From positions 8,076 to 72,075 of the forward strand of contig CAZSAP010000016.1 in NCBI GenBank assembly GCA_964604705.1: a stretch of DNA of 64,000 nt. The letters run 5' to 3'. This stretch comes from JAAXVQ01 sp964604705. Lineage in GTDB: Bacteria; Oederibacteriota; JAAXVQ01. Position 1 is the stretch's first letter; every line of letters begins with the position of its first letter. The notes beneath the pieces are model-generated. The model searched no databases, was not told the DNA's origin, and saw only the letters and a list, made by a program, of their open reading frames with translations. This document shows positions 1 to 8,245 of the stretch, in pieces. A program made the position numbers and the translations under genes.

Positions 1-1335
1 GAAGCTCCTCAAAGTTACCGCTGCATCGGGGCCATCATTCCGGTGGCGCTTTTGATTGGGTTCGGTCTTGAGGTTGTATGGAGAGGAGCATTGGAGCTGA
101 CACGGCATACGGTCGCGCAACGCTGGGTATGGTTGGTTCTGATTCCGCTGGTGGGGTGGATCGGTTATCAAAATATTAGCGATTATTTTGACCGACAAGC
201 GCATCATATGGCGTGTTGGTCAGAGTTTTCCGCCCGCGAAGCGGCCATTGGAACACGTTTGCGTGCCCTGGGCGGAAGCTATCACGGGTACATATCCGCA
301 GGGTCGTTTGACTACCCCACGATCCGGTTTTTAGGGTATCCCAACATGGAAGCCGAACCGTTCAACATGGTGCAGTCCATTCCGAGTCATTATCTAGGGA
401 CCAAGAACTTGGTCTATTGTTTGCTTCCCATCCATGAAAACGCCCAGGAACTTTTAAAATTCTATTACCCCCACGGGGAGCTCCGTACCTACAGCAGTCC
501 CTATGATTTTAATCTCTTTACGGAATTCACGGTTTCCGCCGGGGAGTTGCAGACGTCACGCGGCGTGAAGGCGGAATATCGCACGGCCGACGGACGCGTG
601 GTGGAAGGACAAGACGGCATGCAGGAATGGATGATCAAACCCAACGCCGCACCGGTGACCGGACAGGTCGGCGTACGTTGGAGCGGGAGCATTCAGGTCC
701 CGGCCTGGGATGTGTACCAGTTCATGGTGGAGGGCGGAACCTCCACCCGTATTCGTTTGGATCAACGCGAGGTTTCGGCTCAAGGAATTGACTTACCCCA
801 AGGGCTGCACACCATCGAGGTTCGTACCTCGTTTGCAACCTCCCAGGGAGTGCGTGTGGCCTGGAAGCGCCGCGCCGGGGATGTATGGACGGTGATTCCC
901 GGACATTATCTGATGCCGCAAAGTGAAGTTCACGGCTTGACCGGCTCGTATTTCCCCTCACCGGATTGGAAAGGCAATCCGTCGTTGAAGCGCGTGGATC
1001 CGTTCATGTCTTTGTTGGGAGCCGATTTCCCGCTCTCGGCACCGTTTTCCGTCCGCTGGGAAGGAACCTTTAAGGTGGAGAAAGACGGCGGGTATACGTT
1101 TGGAACCTTGAACAATCAATTTTCATGGGTGTATGTGGATGAAAAATTGGTGGTGGCCAACACCGTGGCCGATGGGTTTCAGGAAGCACCGGTACGTTTA
1201 AGCGCGGGCACACACCGCATCCGAATTGATTATCAAAAAAAGGAAGGCGCGTATCCGACGTTCGTCCTGTACTGGACGCCGCCCAAGCAGCCCAAGCAGA
1301 AAGTGCCGTTTAAGGCGTTTGAACCCGCGTTTTAA
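1..1335 (+). CDS. C-terminal part of a membrane glycosyltransferase-like protein with two PA14 domains (5' partial)
   Basis: The frame is open from base 1, so the gene begins before the window; the GTG at 43 is internal. About 60 residues carry the last hydrophobic segments of a polytopic membrane protein, followed by a soluble region like that after the membrane part of GT39/PMT-type glycosyltransferases (SYHGYIS, LVYCLLPIHENAQEL). Two PA14-like beta domains follow, at about codons 187-300 and 312-437. Both show the WxGxxxV...GxxTxxIxLD / GxHxIxxxY pattern, including FSVRWEGTFKV and GTHRIRIDY. PA14 domains bind carbohydrate, so the protein probably transfers sugar at the membrane and touches glycan outside. 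The transferase assignment is inference, because the catalytic loop is outside the window. Confidence 0.6.
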   Translation, partial: EAPQSYRCIGAIIPVALLIGFGLEVVWRGALELTRHTVAQRWVWLVLIPLVGWIGYQNISDYFDRQAHHMACWSEFSAREAAIGTRLRALGGSYHGYISAGSFDYPTIRFLGYPNMEAEPFNMVQSIPSHYLGTKNLVYCLLPIHENAQELLKFYYPHGELRTYSSPYDFNLFTEFTVSAGELQTSRGVKAEYRTADGRVVEGQDGMQEWMIKPNAAPVTGQVGVRWSGSIQVPAWDVYQFMVEGGTSTRIRLDQREVSAQGIDLPQGLHTIEVRTSFATSQGVRVAWKRRAGDVWTVIPGHYLMPQSEVHGLTGSYFPSPDWKGNPSLKRVDPFMSLLGADFPLSAPFSVRWEGTFKVEKDGGYTFGTLNNQFSWVYVDEKLVVANTVADGFQEAPVRLSAGTHRIRIDYQKKEGAYPTFVLYWTPPKQPKQKVPFKAFEPAF

Positions 1336-1462
1336 TCACGCGCACAGATTTTACAAGCAGTGAAAAATGAGCTATGCTCAATAGGTGGGAAGCGTTCAGC
1401 GGTGTAATAAACCGTTTGCGCCCGCGGTCCAATCCGTAGGCTGCGCTGAACCCGGAGGCGAG

Positions 1463-1768
1463 ATGGAAACCATGCATTTGGAATTTGAAATTCAGGAGAT
1501 CTTTCGGCGCCGTCGGGTGAAGGTGATCGCCTGCGCAGTCACGGCTTTAAGTGCCTTGCTGGGTTTGGGGTTTTTAAGCCAACGGGCAGCCGAATCGATC
1601 ATGGGCATTCCCATGATGTTTTTCATGTACATTCTGGGGGTGTTTATTATTGCGGTAGGCGCATACACCTTTGTGTTTTGGCGCTGCCCTGTTTGCAATT
1701 CGTATTTGGGTCGAGCCATTAATCAACAACGCTGTCACGATTGCGGAACCCGGTTGCGCCGCGCATGA
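1463..1768 (+). CDS. Small two-helix membrane protein with C-terminal zinc ribbon (first of a tandem pair)
   Basis: 101 residues. ATG 1463 follows GGAGG with correct spacing; the frame extends further upstream but without a ribosome site. A basic stretch (FRRRRVK) precedes two hydrophobic segments at about residues 22-40 and 48-70. The tail holds CPVC and CHDC, a four-cysteine zinc-ribbon pattern, facing the cytoplasm by the positive-inside rule. The stop codon overlaps the start of the next gene (ATGA), and the two proteins share the same plan, so they look like tandem paralogues. The function is unknown; a membrane-bound zinc sensor or assembly factor is only a guess. Confidence 0.65.
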   Translation: METMHLEFEIQEIFRRRRVKVIACAVTALSALLGLGFLSQRAAESIMGIPMMFFMYILGVFIIAVGAYTFVFWRCPVCNSYLGRAINQQRCHDCGTRLRRA

Positions 1769-2091
1769 GTCAAGAAGCCCCGTTGGCGAAAACAGAGTTG
1801 CCGCGAAACAAAGATGTGGTGCGGGCGTTTGCGCTAAGAAAAGCGCTGGCAGTGTCCGCCGGGGTGGGTTTGGTGTTTGGGTTGACGGCCATTGGCTTTT
1901 TTAATGAGAATTCAACCTTGGTGCTGGGGGGACTCACGGCACGAGGGTGGCAACTGGCCGTTATTGGCATCATGCTGATTTTGGCGGGCGTGATGATTGC
2001 GGTTTGGCGTTGCCCGGCCTGCTCCTTTTTCTTGGGTATGGCCGGGGAACCGCGTCAATGTCCGCGTTGTCAGGCTCAGCTAAAAAAGTAA
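1765..2091 (+). CDS. Small two-helix membrane protein with C-terminal zinc ribbon (second of pair)
   Basis: 108 residues. ATG 1765 overlaps the previous stop by four bases, so the two genes are translationally coupled. A hydrophilic 25-residue N-terminus is followed by two membrane segments (about residues 28-46 and 62-80). A CPAC...CPRC zinc ribbon follows, ending in basic residues. Order and spacing of parts match the upstream neighbour, including the WRCP junction between helix two and the ribbon. I do not recognise a named family. Confidence 0.65.
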   Translation: MSQEAPLAKTELPRNKDVVRAFALRKALAVSAGVGLVFGLTAIGFFNENSTLVLGGLTARGWQLAVIGIMLILAGVMIAVWRCPACSFFLGMAGEPRQCPRCQAQLKK

Positions 2092-2147
2092 AGAGACATA
2101 AAGCAGATCAGAAGCAAGCCGCAGAGGCGGCTCGGGGAGAACGTAGT

Positions 2148-2534
2148 ATGACCGATACCAAGAAACAAAAGATTTTCTTTATGGTCGCATTTTTTACCAT
2201 CATGCTGCCGCAAACCCTTTTGGCATATGTGTTTGTGATGAAGCCGGAATGGGTGACTCAGGTTGAGATGAATCTAAGTGTCCAGCTGGGCATTCCGCAG
2301 GCCTTGCGGGGCGTTTATCGTCTCTTGGCTTTGATCCAAGCGCTTAATTGCTATGCCTATGCCGAAAAAACCGAGCTAAAGGCATTTTGGAAATGGATCA
2401 TGTTGGTTATGATTTTCTTGGTTCCTCCCACGCAATGGGTTGTGGTGATTGCGCTGTTGATTCAGGATCCCAAAGTGCTTTCAAAACCATTGGCGGAAAA
2501 CCTGGATACCAACATTCGCGAAATCAATGGCTAG
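2148..2534 (+). CDS. Membrane protein of unknown function
   Basis: 128 residues. ATG 2148 is chosen because a GGGGAGA ribosome site lies about 9 bases upstream; the frame is open further upstream but only across the end of the preceding gene. Three hydrophobic segments are visible, at about residues 9-32, 57-70 and 83-106; the last contains WKWIMLVMIFLVPPTQWVVV. It lies 56 bases after the zinc-ribbon pair and is probably co-transcribed with it. No motif gives a function. Confidence 0.6.
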   Translation: MTDTKKQKIFFMVAFFTIMLPQTLLAYVFVMKPEWVTQVEMNLSVQLGIPQALRGVYRLLALIQALNCYAYAEKTELKAFWKWIMLVMIFLVPPTQWVVVIALLIQDPKVLSKPLAENLDTNIREING

Positions 2535-2560
2535 CCCATCCGCGAGCGCGCTGCTCGGCA

Positions 2561-2938
2561 TTAAGTCTTAAAGAGTTTGTTCCACAGCGAGGGCTTGGCT
2601 TCCAACATCTCATTTCCTATCGGAAACAATTTGCAGGTGGTGCATTTTCCGTTTTGCCAAGGCCAGAACATGGCCACGATGGCGTGCTCGGGAAAGGATT
2701 TGCAGAAAAGGGTTTGTTCGTTGCGTATCCCACCGAAAGCTTCGGCAATGCGTTTGGCCACAGCATCGGGCTTGGCTCCGGGTGGTTTTAAGGCCGGTCC
2801 GAGTATTGTTTCCAGGCGTGTATGCCAGGTAGGCAGGTCCGGATTTTCAATCACGACATCAATCAACGAGGCGTCGGCAGACCGCTTTTCGAAAACATTC
2901 AATCCTTTGAGTGCTTCATGCACTTCGGTTAATTGCAT
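2561..2938 (-). CDS. Conserved-looking soluble protein of unknown function
   Basis: 125 residues on the minus strand. The start is supported by AAGGAG upstream of ATG 2938. No signal peptide or membrane segment. A CTTC motif sits near the C-terminus (KCTTCKLFPIG), with another Cys upstream (LFCKSF), so metal or redox chemistry is possible. It is convergent with the preceding membrane-protein gene, 26 bases away. I do not recognise the family. Confidence 0.6.
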   Translation of the reverse strand: MQLTEVHEALKGLNVFEKRSADASLIDVVIENPDLPTWHTRLETILGPALKPPGAKPDAVAKRIAEAFGGIRNEQTLFCKSFPEHAIVAMFWPWQNGKCTTCKLFPIGNEMLEAKPSLWNKLFKT

Positions 2939-3062
2939 GGAATACTCCTTCGAGGGTGTTGGGTCCCAGGGCGGGTGCTGGGTATGAGTGTACCATGACC
3001 GGGATTCATCCGGAGCGGAGAATTTATTTTTTTAAGAACCGTTGAAGGGGGGGAGCGTACGC

Positions 3063-3332
3063 ATGGAGTGTCGTCCTGGATGTGCCGCGTGTTGCGAGGC
3101 CATTTCTATATCCAGTCCTTTGCCGGGCCTGCCGCAGGGGAAGCCGGCGGGGCGTGTATGTCCGCTTTTGATAGCCGAAACGCGCCTTTGCTCCCTTTGG
3201 GCGACCTCGGACTATCCTCCCGTATGTCGTAATTTTTCCGCACATCCTGAGCACTGCGGGAGTACGCGGGAAGAGGCGTTGGGGCATTTGGCGCGTTTGG
3301 AAGCGCTGACGCGACCGGATGGAAAAGGTTGA
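3063..3332 (+). CDS. YkgJ/UPF0153-type cysteine cluster protein
   Basis: 89 residues from ATG 3063, preceded by GGGGGGAG; a TTG at 3042 in the same frame is less likely. The N-terminus MECRPGCAACCEA and later single cysteines (GRVCP, RLCSL, PVCRN, EHCGS) give the eight-cysteine pattern of short YkgJ/UPF0153 proteins, thought to bind zinc or an Fe-S cluster. The PGLPQGKPAG segment between the first cysteines and GRVCP is also typical of the short bacterial members. The biochemical role of the family is not established. It is followed by a lipoprotein gene in the same direction. Confidence 0.75.
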   Translation: MECRPGCAACCEAISISSPLPGLPQGKPAGRVCPLLIAETRLCSLWATSDYPPVCRNFSAHPEHCGSTREEALGHLARLEALTRPDGKG

Positions 3333-3412
3333 ACCACATGATTATCTTCTCGGCACATTCCGCCGATTAGGCTAAAATAAGCGCGTAGGTTATTCCCGGA
3401 AGCGAGGCGTCT

Positions 3413-4018
3413 ATGAACCTTCAACGTGTTGTACGCATGATGCTGTGGTTGATGGTAGGGCTCTCATTGAATGCGTGTTACTTTAAATCCGTGAACCCAC
3501 TCCCGCCCAGCGCGGAGTTGGATAAGTCCTTGTTGGGGTGGTGGCGCGCCGCACCGGACGAAGATAAAAACCCCGAGCATCAGGGTTACTTTCTATTCTT
3601 GGAAGACAAGAATGGCCTTTTTCAAGTGGTGCTGCTGGACCAACAGTATCAATTTGATGAGCAGTATTTAGGCTTCTGCTCCGAGATTAACGGAGAGAAA
3701 TACATGAATCTGCGTCAGGTAAGTATCGGGGATGGCAAACGTGCGCCTGTGGTGGACCCGCTTTATTATTTGGTGCACTATTCGATTAAGGATAAAAAGC
3801 AGCTGGAGATGAGTTTGCTCAATGAACAATACCTGAAGCAAGCCTTGAAAAACAAGCAATTGAAGGGAACCCAAACCAAAGGCGACGACCTGCTTATCAC
3901 CGATACGTCGGAACGCTTGAGTGCCTTTTTGGCGGCGCAGCCGGTGGCGGAGTTGTTGGATAAAAAACTGACCCCCGCCGAAAAGGTCAATGTCGTCCCT
4001 GAGATGCAGGTGCAATAA
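3413..4018 (+). CDS. Putative outer-membrane lipoprotein of unknown function
   Basis: 201 residues. The N-terminus has two arginines, a hydrophobic run and a lipobox (LNAC, Cys22), so it should be lipidated; an apolipoprotein N-acyltransferase gene is present later in the window. The mature part is hydrophilic, with aromatic-rich beta-like segments (GWWRAAPDE, GYFLFLEDKNGLFQVVLLD) and a helical lysine-rich C-terminal third. That sequence resembles small periplasm-facing lipoproteins that report on cell state, but no family is recognised. It is followed by ppnP after a 50-base gap. Confidence 0.65.
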   Translation: MNLQRVVRMMLWLMVGLSLNACYFKSVNPLPPSAELDKSLLGWWRAAPDEDKNPEHQGYFLFLEDKNGLFQVVLLDQQYQFDEQYLGFCSEINGEKYMNLRQVSIGDGKRAPVVDPLYYLVHYSIKDKKQLEMSLLNEQYLKQALKNKQLKGTQTKGDDLLITDTSERLSAFLAAQPVAELLDKKLTPAEKVNVVPEMQVQ

Positions 4019-4068
4019 ATGACCGTTTTGGCTTCCGGCCGGAACGAATTACTCCAAAGGAGCGGATC

Positions 4069-4392
4069 ATGAACGTAGGCACTAAAATTGAGAATGTGAA
4101 TGTGGTATTGAAAGCCAATATCTATTTTGAGGGCAAAGTCGTAAGTCATACCTTGGAACAAAAGGACGGATCCAAGCAAACCGTTGGTTTGATTTATCCA
4201 GGATCCTTTAACTTTGGTACAGGCGCACCGGAACGCATGGATATCCTCGCGGGTGAGTGCAAGGTGAAAGTGGCGGGAGAAACCGCTTGGAAGACCTATA
4301 CGGCAGGAACCTTTTTTGAAGTGCCGGGCAAATCTTCGTTTGACATCACGGTCGAGCAAGGGATCGCCGAGTATCTCTGCACGTTTAAATAA
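4069..4392 (+). CDS. ppnP: Pyrimidine/purine nucleoside phosphorylase PpnP
   Basis: 107 residues. The sequence matches the small cupin-fold PpnP (YaiE, DUF1255) family, which cleaves nucleosides to a free base and ribose-1-phosphate. Visible family features are N-x-YF-x-GKVVSHTL near the N-terminus, GLIYPGSFNFGTGAPERMDILAGE in the middle (given here as a position, residues about 39-62), the AGTFFEVPG turn, and YLCTFK at the end. E. coli PpnP is 94 residues; this one has about 10 extra N-terminal residues. The start has AAAGGAG upstream. It is convergent with the barrel gene, with a stem-loop between. Confidence 0.85.
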   Translation: MNVGTKIENVNVVLKANIYFEGKVVSHTLEQKDGSKQTVGLIYPGSFNFGTGAPERMDILAGECKVKVAGETAWKTYTAGTFFEVPGKSSFDITVEQGIAEYLCTFK

Positions 4393-4407
4393 ACCGCAGG
4401 CTGGCCG

Positions 4408-4458
4408 CCCCACTAAGCGCTCTCCTGCTGCGGATCGAGAGGACGGCGCTTAGTGGGG
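4408..4458. terminator. Bidirectional stem-loop between ppnP and the barrel gene
   Basis: A perfect 13-bp inverted repeat (4408-4420 with 4446-4458, CCCCACTAAGCGC and its complement) lies exactly between two convergent genes, and GCCG/CGGC can extend it imperfectly. There is no long T run, but position and symmetry suit a shared transcription stop. Confidence 0.6.
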
Positions 4459-4466
4459 TTGAGCGG

Positions 4467-5204
4467 CTAAAAGTAGAGGCGTATTCCGCCTTGAAGATAT
4501 ATCCCTGAATAATCTGCTTCTTGGTTCTTAGAAAAATCATCGATTTTTTCCATAACATGTCCGTTCTGATCTTTAAGCTCCGTGATTTTGGCGAAGCGAT
4601 ATCCAAAGTCAAATCCAAATGAAACGAATTCATTCACCCAGGTTTCGGCACCAACCATAAATTTTAAAGAAACCGTTGAACCTGTAAAGGAGGTTTTGGA
4701 CGTGCGGGAAATCATTTCCCCGGAGGTGGCTAGTGTTCCGACCGCAACGCCACCGGACATCATGACGTTTTCCTGGACACATTGAGCGAATTTTAAAAAA
4801 CCGGCATACTCAACCGCCGGCATGGTCAACTCAAACGGATCGGTTGTGGTGGGCACCCATTCATCACTGGAGTTGTCCCAGCGAGCATTTTGCAAATCAC
4901 CCTTGGTCTGGGCAAGCAGATAATTGGCTTCGGCGCCAATAATAAAATTATCGCTTAAACCAAACATGATTCCACCACCTCCAGAAAAACCTTCCTTGAT
5001 GGGTGCGATGTCCTTCCCGCCGAAAGTGGTATTAAAGTGGTTGATTAAATCAATGGTCTTATTAAAATCCTGCATTGCGTATTGATTGTATCCAAGGTTT
5101 CCGAAAAGGCCTACACGTCCTCCTGGCGTGGGTTGTGCCCAGAGAAGGGTTGAGAATCCAGAACCGACAAAAAGCAAGAGCAACACAATTGTTTTAAACC
5201 GCAT
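4467..5204 (-). CDS. Outer-membrane beta-barrel protein
   Basis: 245 residues, starting at ATG 5204, which has GGAGGG upstream. A longer in-frame extension to 5366 lacks a ribosome site and would bury the signal peptide. Residues 1-23 form a signal peptide ending LLWAQ. The mature chain alternates polar and hydrophobic residues, contains several Gly-rich amphipathic strands (GLFGNLGYNQY, FSGGGGIMFGL, VSFGFDFGYRF), and ends GGIRLYF with the C-terminal Phe expected for a BAM substrate. It resembles OmpW/OmpX-type small barrels in size and strand pattern. No ligand can be assigned. Confidence 0.65.
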   Translation of the reverse strand: MRFKTIVLLLLFVGSGFSTLLWAQPTPGGRVGLFGNLGYNQYAMQDFNKTIDLINHFNTTFGGKDIAPIKEGFSGGGGIMFGLSDNFIIGAEANYLLAQTKGDLQNARWDNSSDEWVPTTTDPFELTMPAVEYAGFLKFAQCVQENVMMSGGVAVGTLATSGEMISRTSKTSFTGSTVSLKFMVGAETWVNEFVSFGFDFGYRFAKITELKDQNGHVMEKIDDFSKNQEADYSGIYLQGGIRLYF

Positions 5205-5364
5205 ACAGCCCTCCGATAAATGAATAAGTACCAATAGCGTATAACCTAAATCACTTACGCATAAAAAGCAAGCAGTTGAATGTATAGATTTAATGTAATT
5301 TTTTCGGACCGGAATGGGTCTGACTATACAGGTGCTGGAAGGCTGGAGTTCATGGGAGGACCGC

Positions 5365-5814
5365 ATGAGAGCCTGGATTGGTCGTCAGTCGAAGGTGAAA
5401 AATTTGGGTGAGACGTTCCGCATATCCTGTCCCATGTGTTGTTCCGAGGAGTTTTGGCACCTTTGGAAAATTGAAGAGCAGGTCTTAGTTTGGGGACGTC
5501 CTTGGCTGCGGTATCCGCGGGAACACTGGTTGGTTTGTCCGATCTGCCTGGGGCGTTTGCCGGTTGTCCCTGGGGCCTTGTCCGAAACAAAGCGAATCGC
5601 CTGCCTCCATCGCAACTATTTGGCCGGGGGGCTGCCGGAAAAGGAATACCAGGCGGGATTAAGGCAAAAGTATGTTCCCGCATTCGAAAGCGTGCTGCAG
5701 AGCCTGGAGCCTTGGACAGACCAAGTTCAAGCAGCGACGCAGGGCTTGCGAAAAAAAGTGGACACAACCCGGGCTGTTACGGGTCACATTCGATCATGTC
5801 GAGGTTGGGGTTGA
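5365..5814 (+). CDS. Cysteine-rich protein of unknown function
   Basis: 149 residues. ATG 5365 has GGGAGG at 5354-5359; a start at 5314 has no good site. Two CxxC motifs (SCPMC and VCPIC, about 35 residues apart) probably form a zinc-ribbon or knuckle. After it comes a helical, charged half with no membrane segment. Three consecutive genes (this one, 5854 and 6402) run in the same direction and may be one unit. I do not recognise it. Confidence 0.5.
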   Translation: MRAWIGRQSKVKNLGETFRISCPMCCSEEFWHLWKIEEQVLVWGRPWLRYPREHWLVCPICLGRLPVVPGALSETKRIACLHRNYLAGGLPEKEYQAGLRQKYVPAFESVLQSLEPWTDQVQAATQGLRKKVDTTRAVTGHIRSCRGWG

Positions 5815-5853
5815 AAGCAATGTCGTGCAATGAATTTTAAGGAAGGCACAGGT

Positions 5854-6306
5854 ATGTTGACCGTCCATATTTATGAAATCGTTATCTCCTTAAAAATTTC
5901 CGGGAAACCCAGCTTTGACCTGATGTTGTCGCGGGCCGGTAACGTGAGTCGTATGGGCACAGGCGCCACGGGCGTGGATGAAAACGTCTATGTCGGTGTG
6001 GTTGCCCCCACGATGTTTGAAAATGTTTTACAGGGCATTCCCGTCACCTGGCCGCTTGCGTTTGGGCAGTATGAAACAGCCCAGAAGAAAGGGAATCTCT
6101 GTGAATTGGCCGTGATTTTTTTGAACGCGGATCACTCCTGTAAGGAAGGATTCTATTTTAGGTATGGATCCGAATCCCAAGGTCCCCCGCGCGAAATAAT
6201 GCGATTTATTTTAGCGGCGAAAACCTTGACCGAGCCCTGGTATCAGGAACAACAGTGGTTGGAACAGCAAGCTCCAATGGGGTCTCCCAAACCCTCTCGG
6301 CATTAA
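5854..6306 (+). CDS. Hypothetical protein
   Basis: 150 residues from ATG 5854 (AAGGAAGG upstream); ATG 5830 in the same frame is an alternative. The N-terminal half is beta-like (TVHIYEIVISLKISG), with glycine-rich GTGATG. The C-terminal part is helical with Trp and Gln (EPWYQEQQWLEQQ). There is no signal peptide or membrane segment. Function unknown. Confidence 0.5.
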   Translation: MLTVHIYEIVISLKISGKPSFDLMLSRAGNVSRMGTGATGVDENVYVGVVAPTMFENVLQGIPVTWPLAFGQYETAQKKGNLCELAVIFLNADHSCKEGFYFRYGSESQGPPREIMRFILAAKTLTEPWYQEQQWLEQQAPMGSPKPSRH

Positions 6307-6401
6307 AAGGTTTTTGCAGGTCGGGAAGCCAAGCGGTTTTATGCGCGCATCTGCACCGAGTGTCGTGTACGACAGATGGGCGTAGACGTCAGGAGCAGGT
6401 C

Positions 6402-7079
6402 ATGACATCCGATAGGGATCCTCAATCGTTTAACGCAGTGCCCAATGAGGAAGAGATTCGGGAGAAGGTGCGCGAGACGGTTCGCGACTTGGACGTGGAG
6501 GATCCCAAAAGCCGTCAGGCAGTTGAAGAATGGTTGTTTCAAAAATTGTTGCATTTAAAAAAGGACGGCGGCGTACCCGACAAGAGCCGGGCGCTGGGTA
6601 TTATCCTAGGTGCAACGCAACTTCAGAAAACCGGATTGCCTTCCGGGGCGAGACCTATGTCACGTCACAGGCTTCCCTTAAATTTCCATCCCGAGTACAC
6701 CCAGGCAGAATTTGCCAAAATAAGTTATGGCCTCTCGCCGGTCTCATTGCAAGATAAATGGTTGATTGCCTTGGTAGGGCAAGACCTTTTCTTTTATCGA
6801 ACCGGGGCTCAATTATGCGTGTACACCATGCATTTTGTCCCAAGTGCACAGGGTCAGCGCGCGGCCGAGACGTGGGTGGATCAGGCGTTTATTGAGCAAA
6901 ACGCCTGGAACAGTCCGGCGTATGCCGAACGCTTGTTGGAGTATCTTGTTCAACGGCTGCTGCTCAGCCGTTTGGTAAAATTCCCGTATCCGCCCATGCT
7001 GCGTAAATCTTTGGATCGGCACATGTTGCAGCTTAGCCTGGTGGGCGATGCCTTGGCCAACGACGAACATCGTTCGTGA
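6402..7079 (+). CDS. Hypothetical cytoplasmic protein
   Basis: 225 residues. ATG 6402 follows AGGAG at a suitable distance; the frame is open further upstream but over the previous gene's end. The N-terminal 60 residues are highly charged and helical (EEEIREKVRETVRDLDVED). The middle has mixed alpha/beta character, and the C-terminal third is Leu-rich helix. The stop is two bases from the stop of the convergent glycosyltransferase gene, so the two transcripts must overlap. No family recognised. Confidence 0.5.
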   Translation: MTSDRDPQSFNAVPNEEEIREKVRETVRDLDVEDPKSRQAVEEWLFQKLLHLKKDGGVPDKSRALGIILGATQLQKTGLPSGARPMSRHRLPLNFHPEYTQAEFAKISYGLSPVSLQDKWLIALVGQDLFFYRTGAQLCVYTMHFVPSAQGQRAAETWVDQAFIEQNAWNSPAYAERLLEYLVQRLLLSRLVKFPYPPMLRKSLDRHMLQLSLVGDALANDEHRS

Positions 7080-7081
7080 AC

Positions 7082-8245
7082 CTACTCCAAGGTCTTGTTT
7101 AAGTTGAACAAGCTTAGGTAGAACGACGAAAAGATAATCTGGATTCCGAGTAAAAAAAGAAAAATCGAGATAATTGCGAGCTTGGTGATCGGAATGCTGA
7201 TTTCCGTCACGCGAGCCGCAACCTGGTAAAGCAACCCCGCCGTTACGGTTCCGGAAACGACACCGCTTAAGAGAATCAAGGTTCCGGCCAAAAGCCAGCC
7301 CTCAAGATTAAAATATTTTCGCGCCCAACGGCTGATGGCATCGTCTTCTTGCAATCCGGTGGAGGTATTAAACATAATGGCATAGACGCCGAAAAAGACA
7401 ATTTGCAGGCCGCTTAAGGCAAGCGCATTGGCAAAGATGGCGGTGGAAAGCCCAAGCGGGACATGCAAGATGGAGGCGTGTTCGGCAATCAAGAGCCAAC
7501 CGGAGAGCAAGAGTCCGGCAAAGAACATAATGGAACCGGGCAGCATGTAAAGATACTTGGGCCCGAGCATGAGCATGAAACGCAAGTGTCTCCAGCCGTC
7601 GCGGAAGGTATGCAGGTTGGGACGCCGTCCCGGCAAGCCGGCATAGTAATTGATGGGCGTTTCCTGGATGTTCATTTTTCGTTGGGCGGCCTTGACCACC
7701 ATTTCCGAGGCAAACTCCATGCCGCGACACTTGAGGTTGAGGCGATCCACGGTGGCCCGGGTAAAACCGCGCATCCCGCAGTTGACATCCGAAATGTGCG
7801 ATCCGAAAAAGAGATTGAGAATCGCGGTAAGCACAGGGGTTCCCACCCAGCGGTGCAGCCAGGGCATGGCCTTGGGTGCAATCTTTCCGCGCAGACGGCT
7901 GCCCATCACCAAATCGGCTCCGCCGTTGAGCAGGTCCACGAACTTGGGAATGTCATAAAAATCGTAGGTGTTGTCCGCATCGGCCATGAGCATGTAGTTG
8001 CCTTTGGCTTCGTTGATTCCGCGCATCAAGGCCGCACCGTACCCGCGGATGTCGTGGGCAAAAACACGGGCGTTCTCTTTTTTGGCCACTTCGGCCGAAC
8101 GGTCCGTGGAGCCGTTGTCGACCACGATGACTTCACCCTTGATCTTATGCTTGGCAAAGGTCTCCATGCATTTTTTAACGCACACACCTATGGTGCGCTC
8201 TTCGTTTAAACACGGGATAACCACCGAAAGTTCGGGAGTGCTCAT
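7082..8245 (-). CDS. GT2 family glycosyltransferase with C-terminal membrane domain (polyprenyl-phosphate sugar transferase type)
   Basis: 387 residues. The N-terminal GT-A domain has LSVVIPCLNEERTIG, VVDNGSTD, GYGAALMRGI and the metal-binding DAD at residues 89-91. DVNCGMRGF (around residue 153) is typical of dolichyl/polyprenyl-phosphate mannose or glucose synthases. From about residue 228 there are four hydrophobic segments, as in polyprenol-linked enzymes such as DPM1/GtrB relatives. The likely reaction is transfer of a nucleotide-activated sugar to undecaprenyl phosphate. Its ATG overlaps the stop of the upstream radical SAM gene by four bases, so the two are coupled. Confidence 0.8.
   Translation of the reverse strand: MSTPELSVVIPCLNEERTIGVCVKKCMETFAKHKIKGEVIVVDNGSTDRSAEVAKKENARVFAHDIRGYGAALMRGINEAKGNYMLMADADNTYDFYDIPKFVDLLNGGADLVMGSRLRGKIAPKAMPWLHRWVGTPVLTAILNLFFGSHISDVNCGMRGFTRATVDRLNLKCRGMEFASEMVVKAAQRKMNIQETPINYYAGLPGRRPNLHTFRDGWRHLRFMLMLGPKYLYMLPGSIMFFAGLLLSGWLLIAEHASILHVPLGLSTAIFANALALSGLQIVFFGVYAIMFNTSTGLQEDDAISRWARKYFNLEGWLLAGTLILLSGVVSGTVTAGLLYQVAARVTEISIPITKLAIISIFLFLLGIQIIFSSFYLSLFNLNKTLE

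Noticed and set aside
7463..8209. A 248-codon open frame on the plus strand
   Set aside because: It is wholly antisense to a clear GT2 gene; the His-rich product matches nothing.
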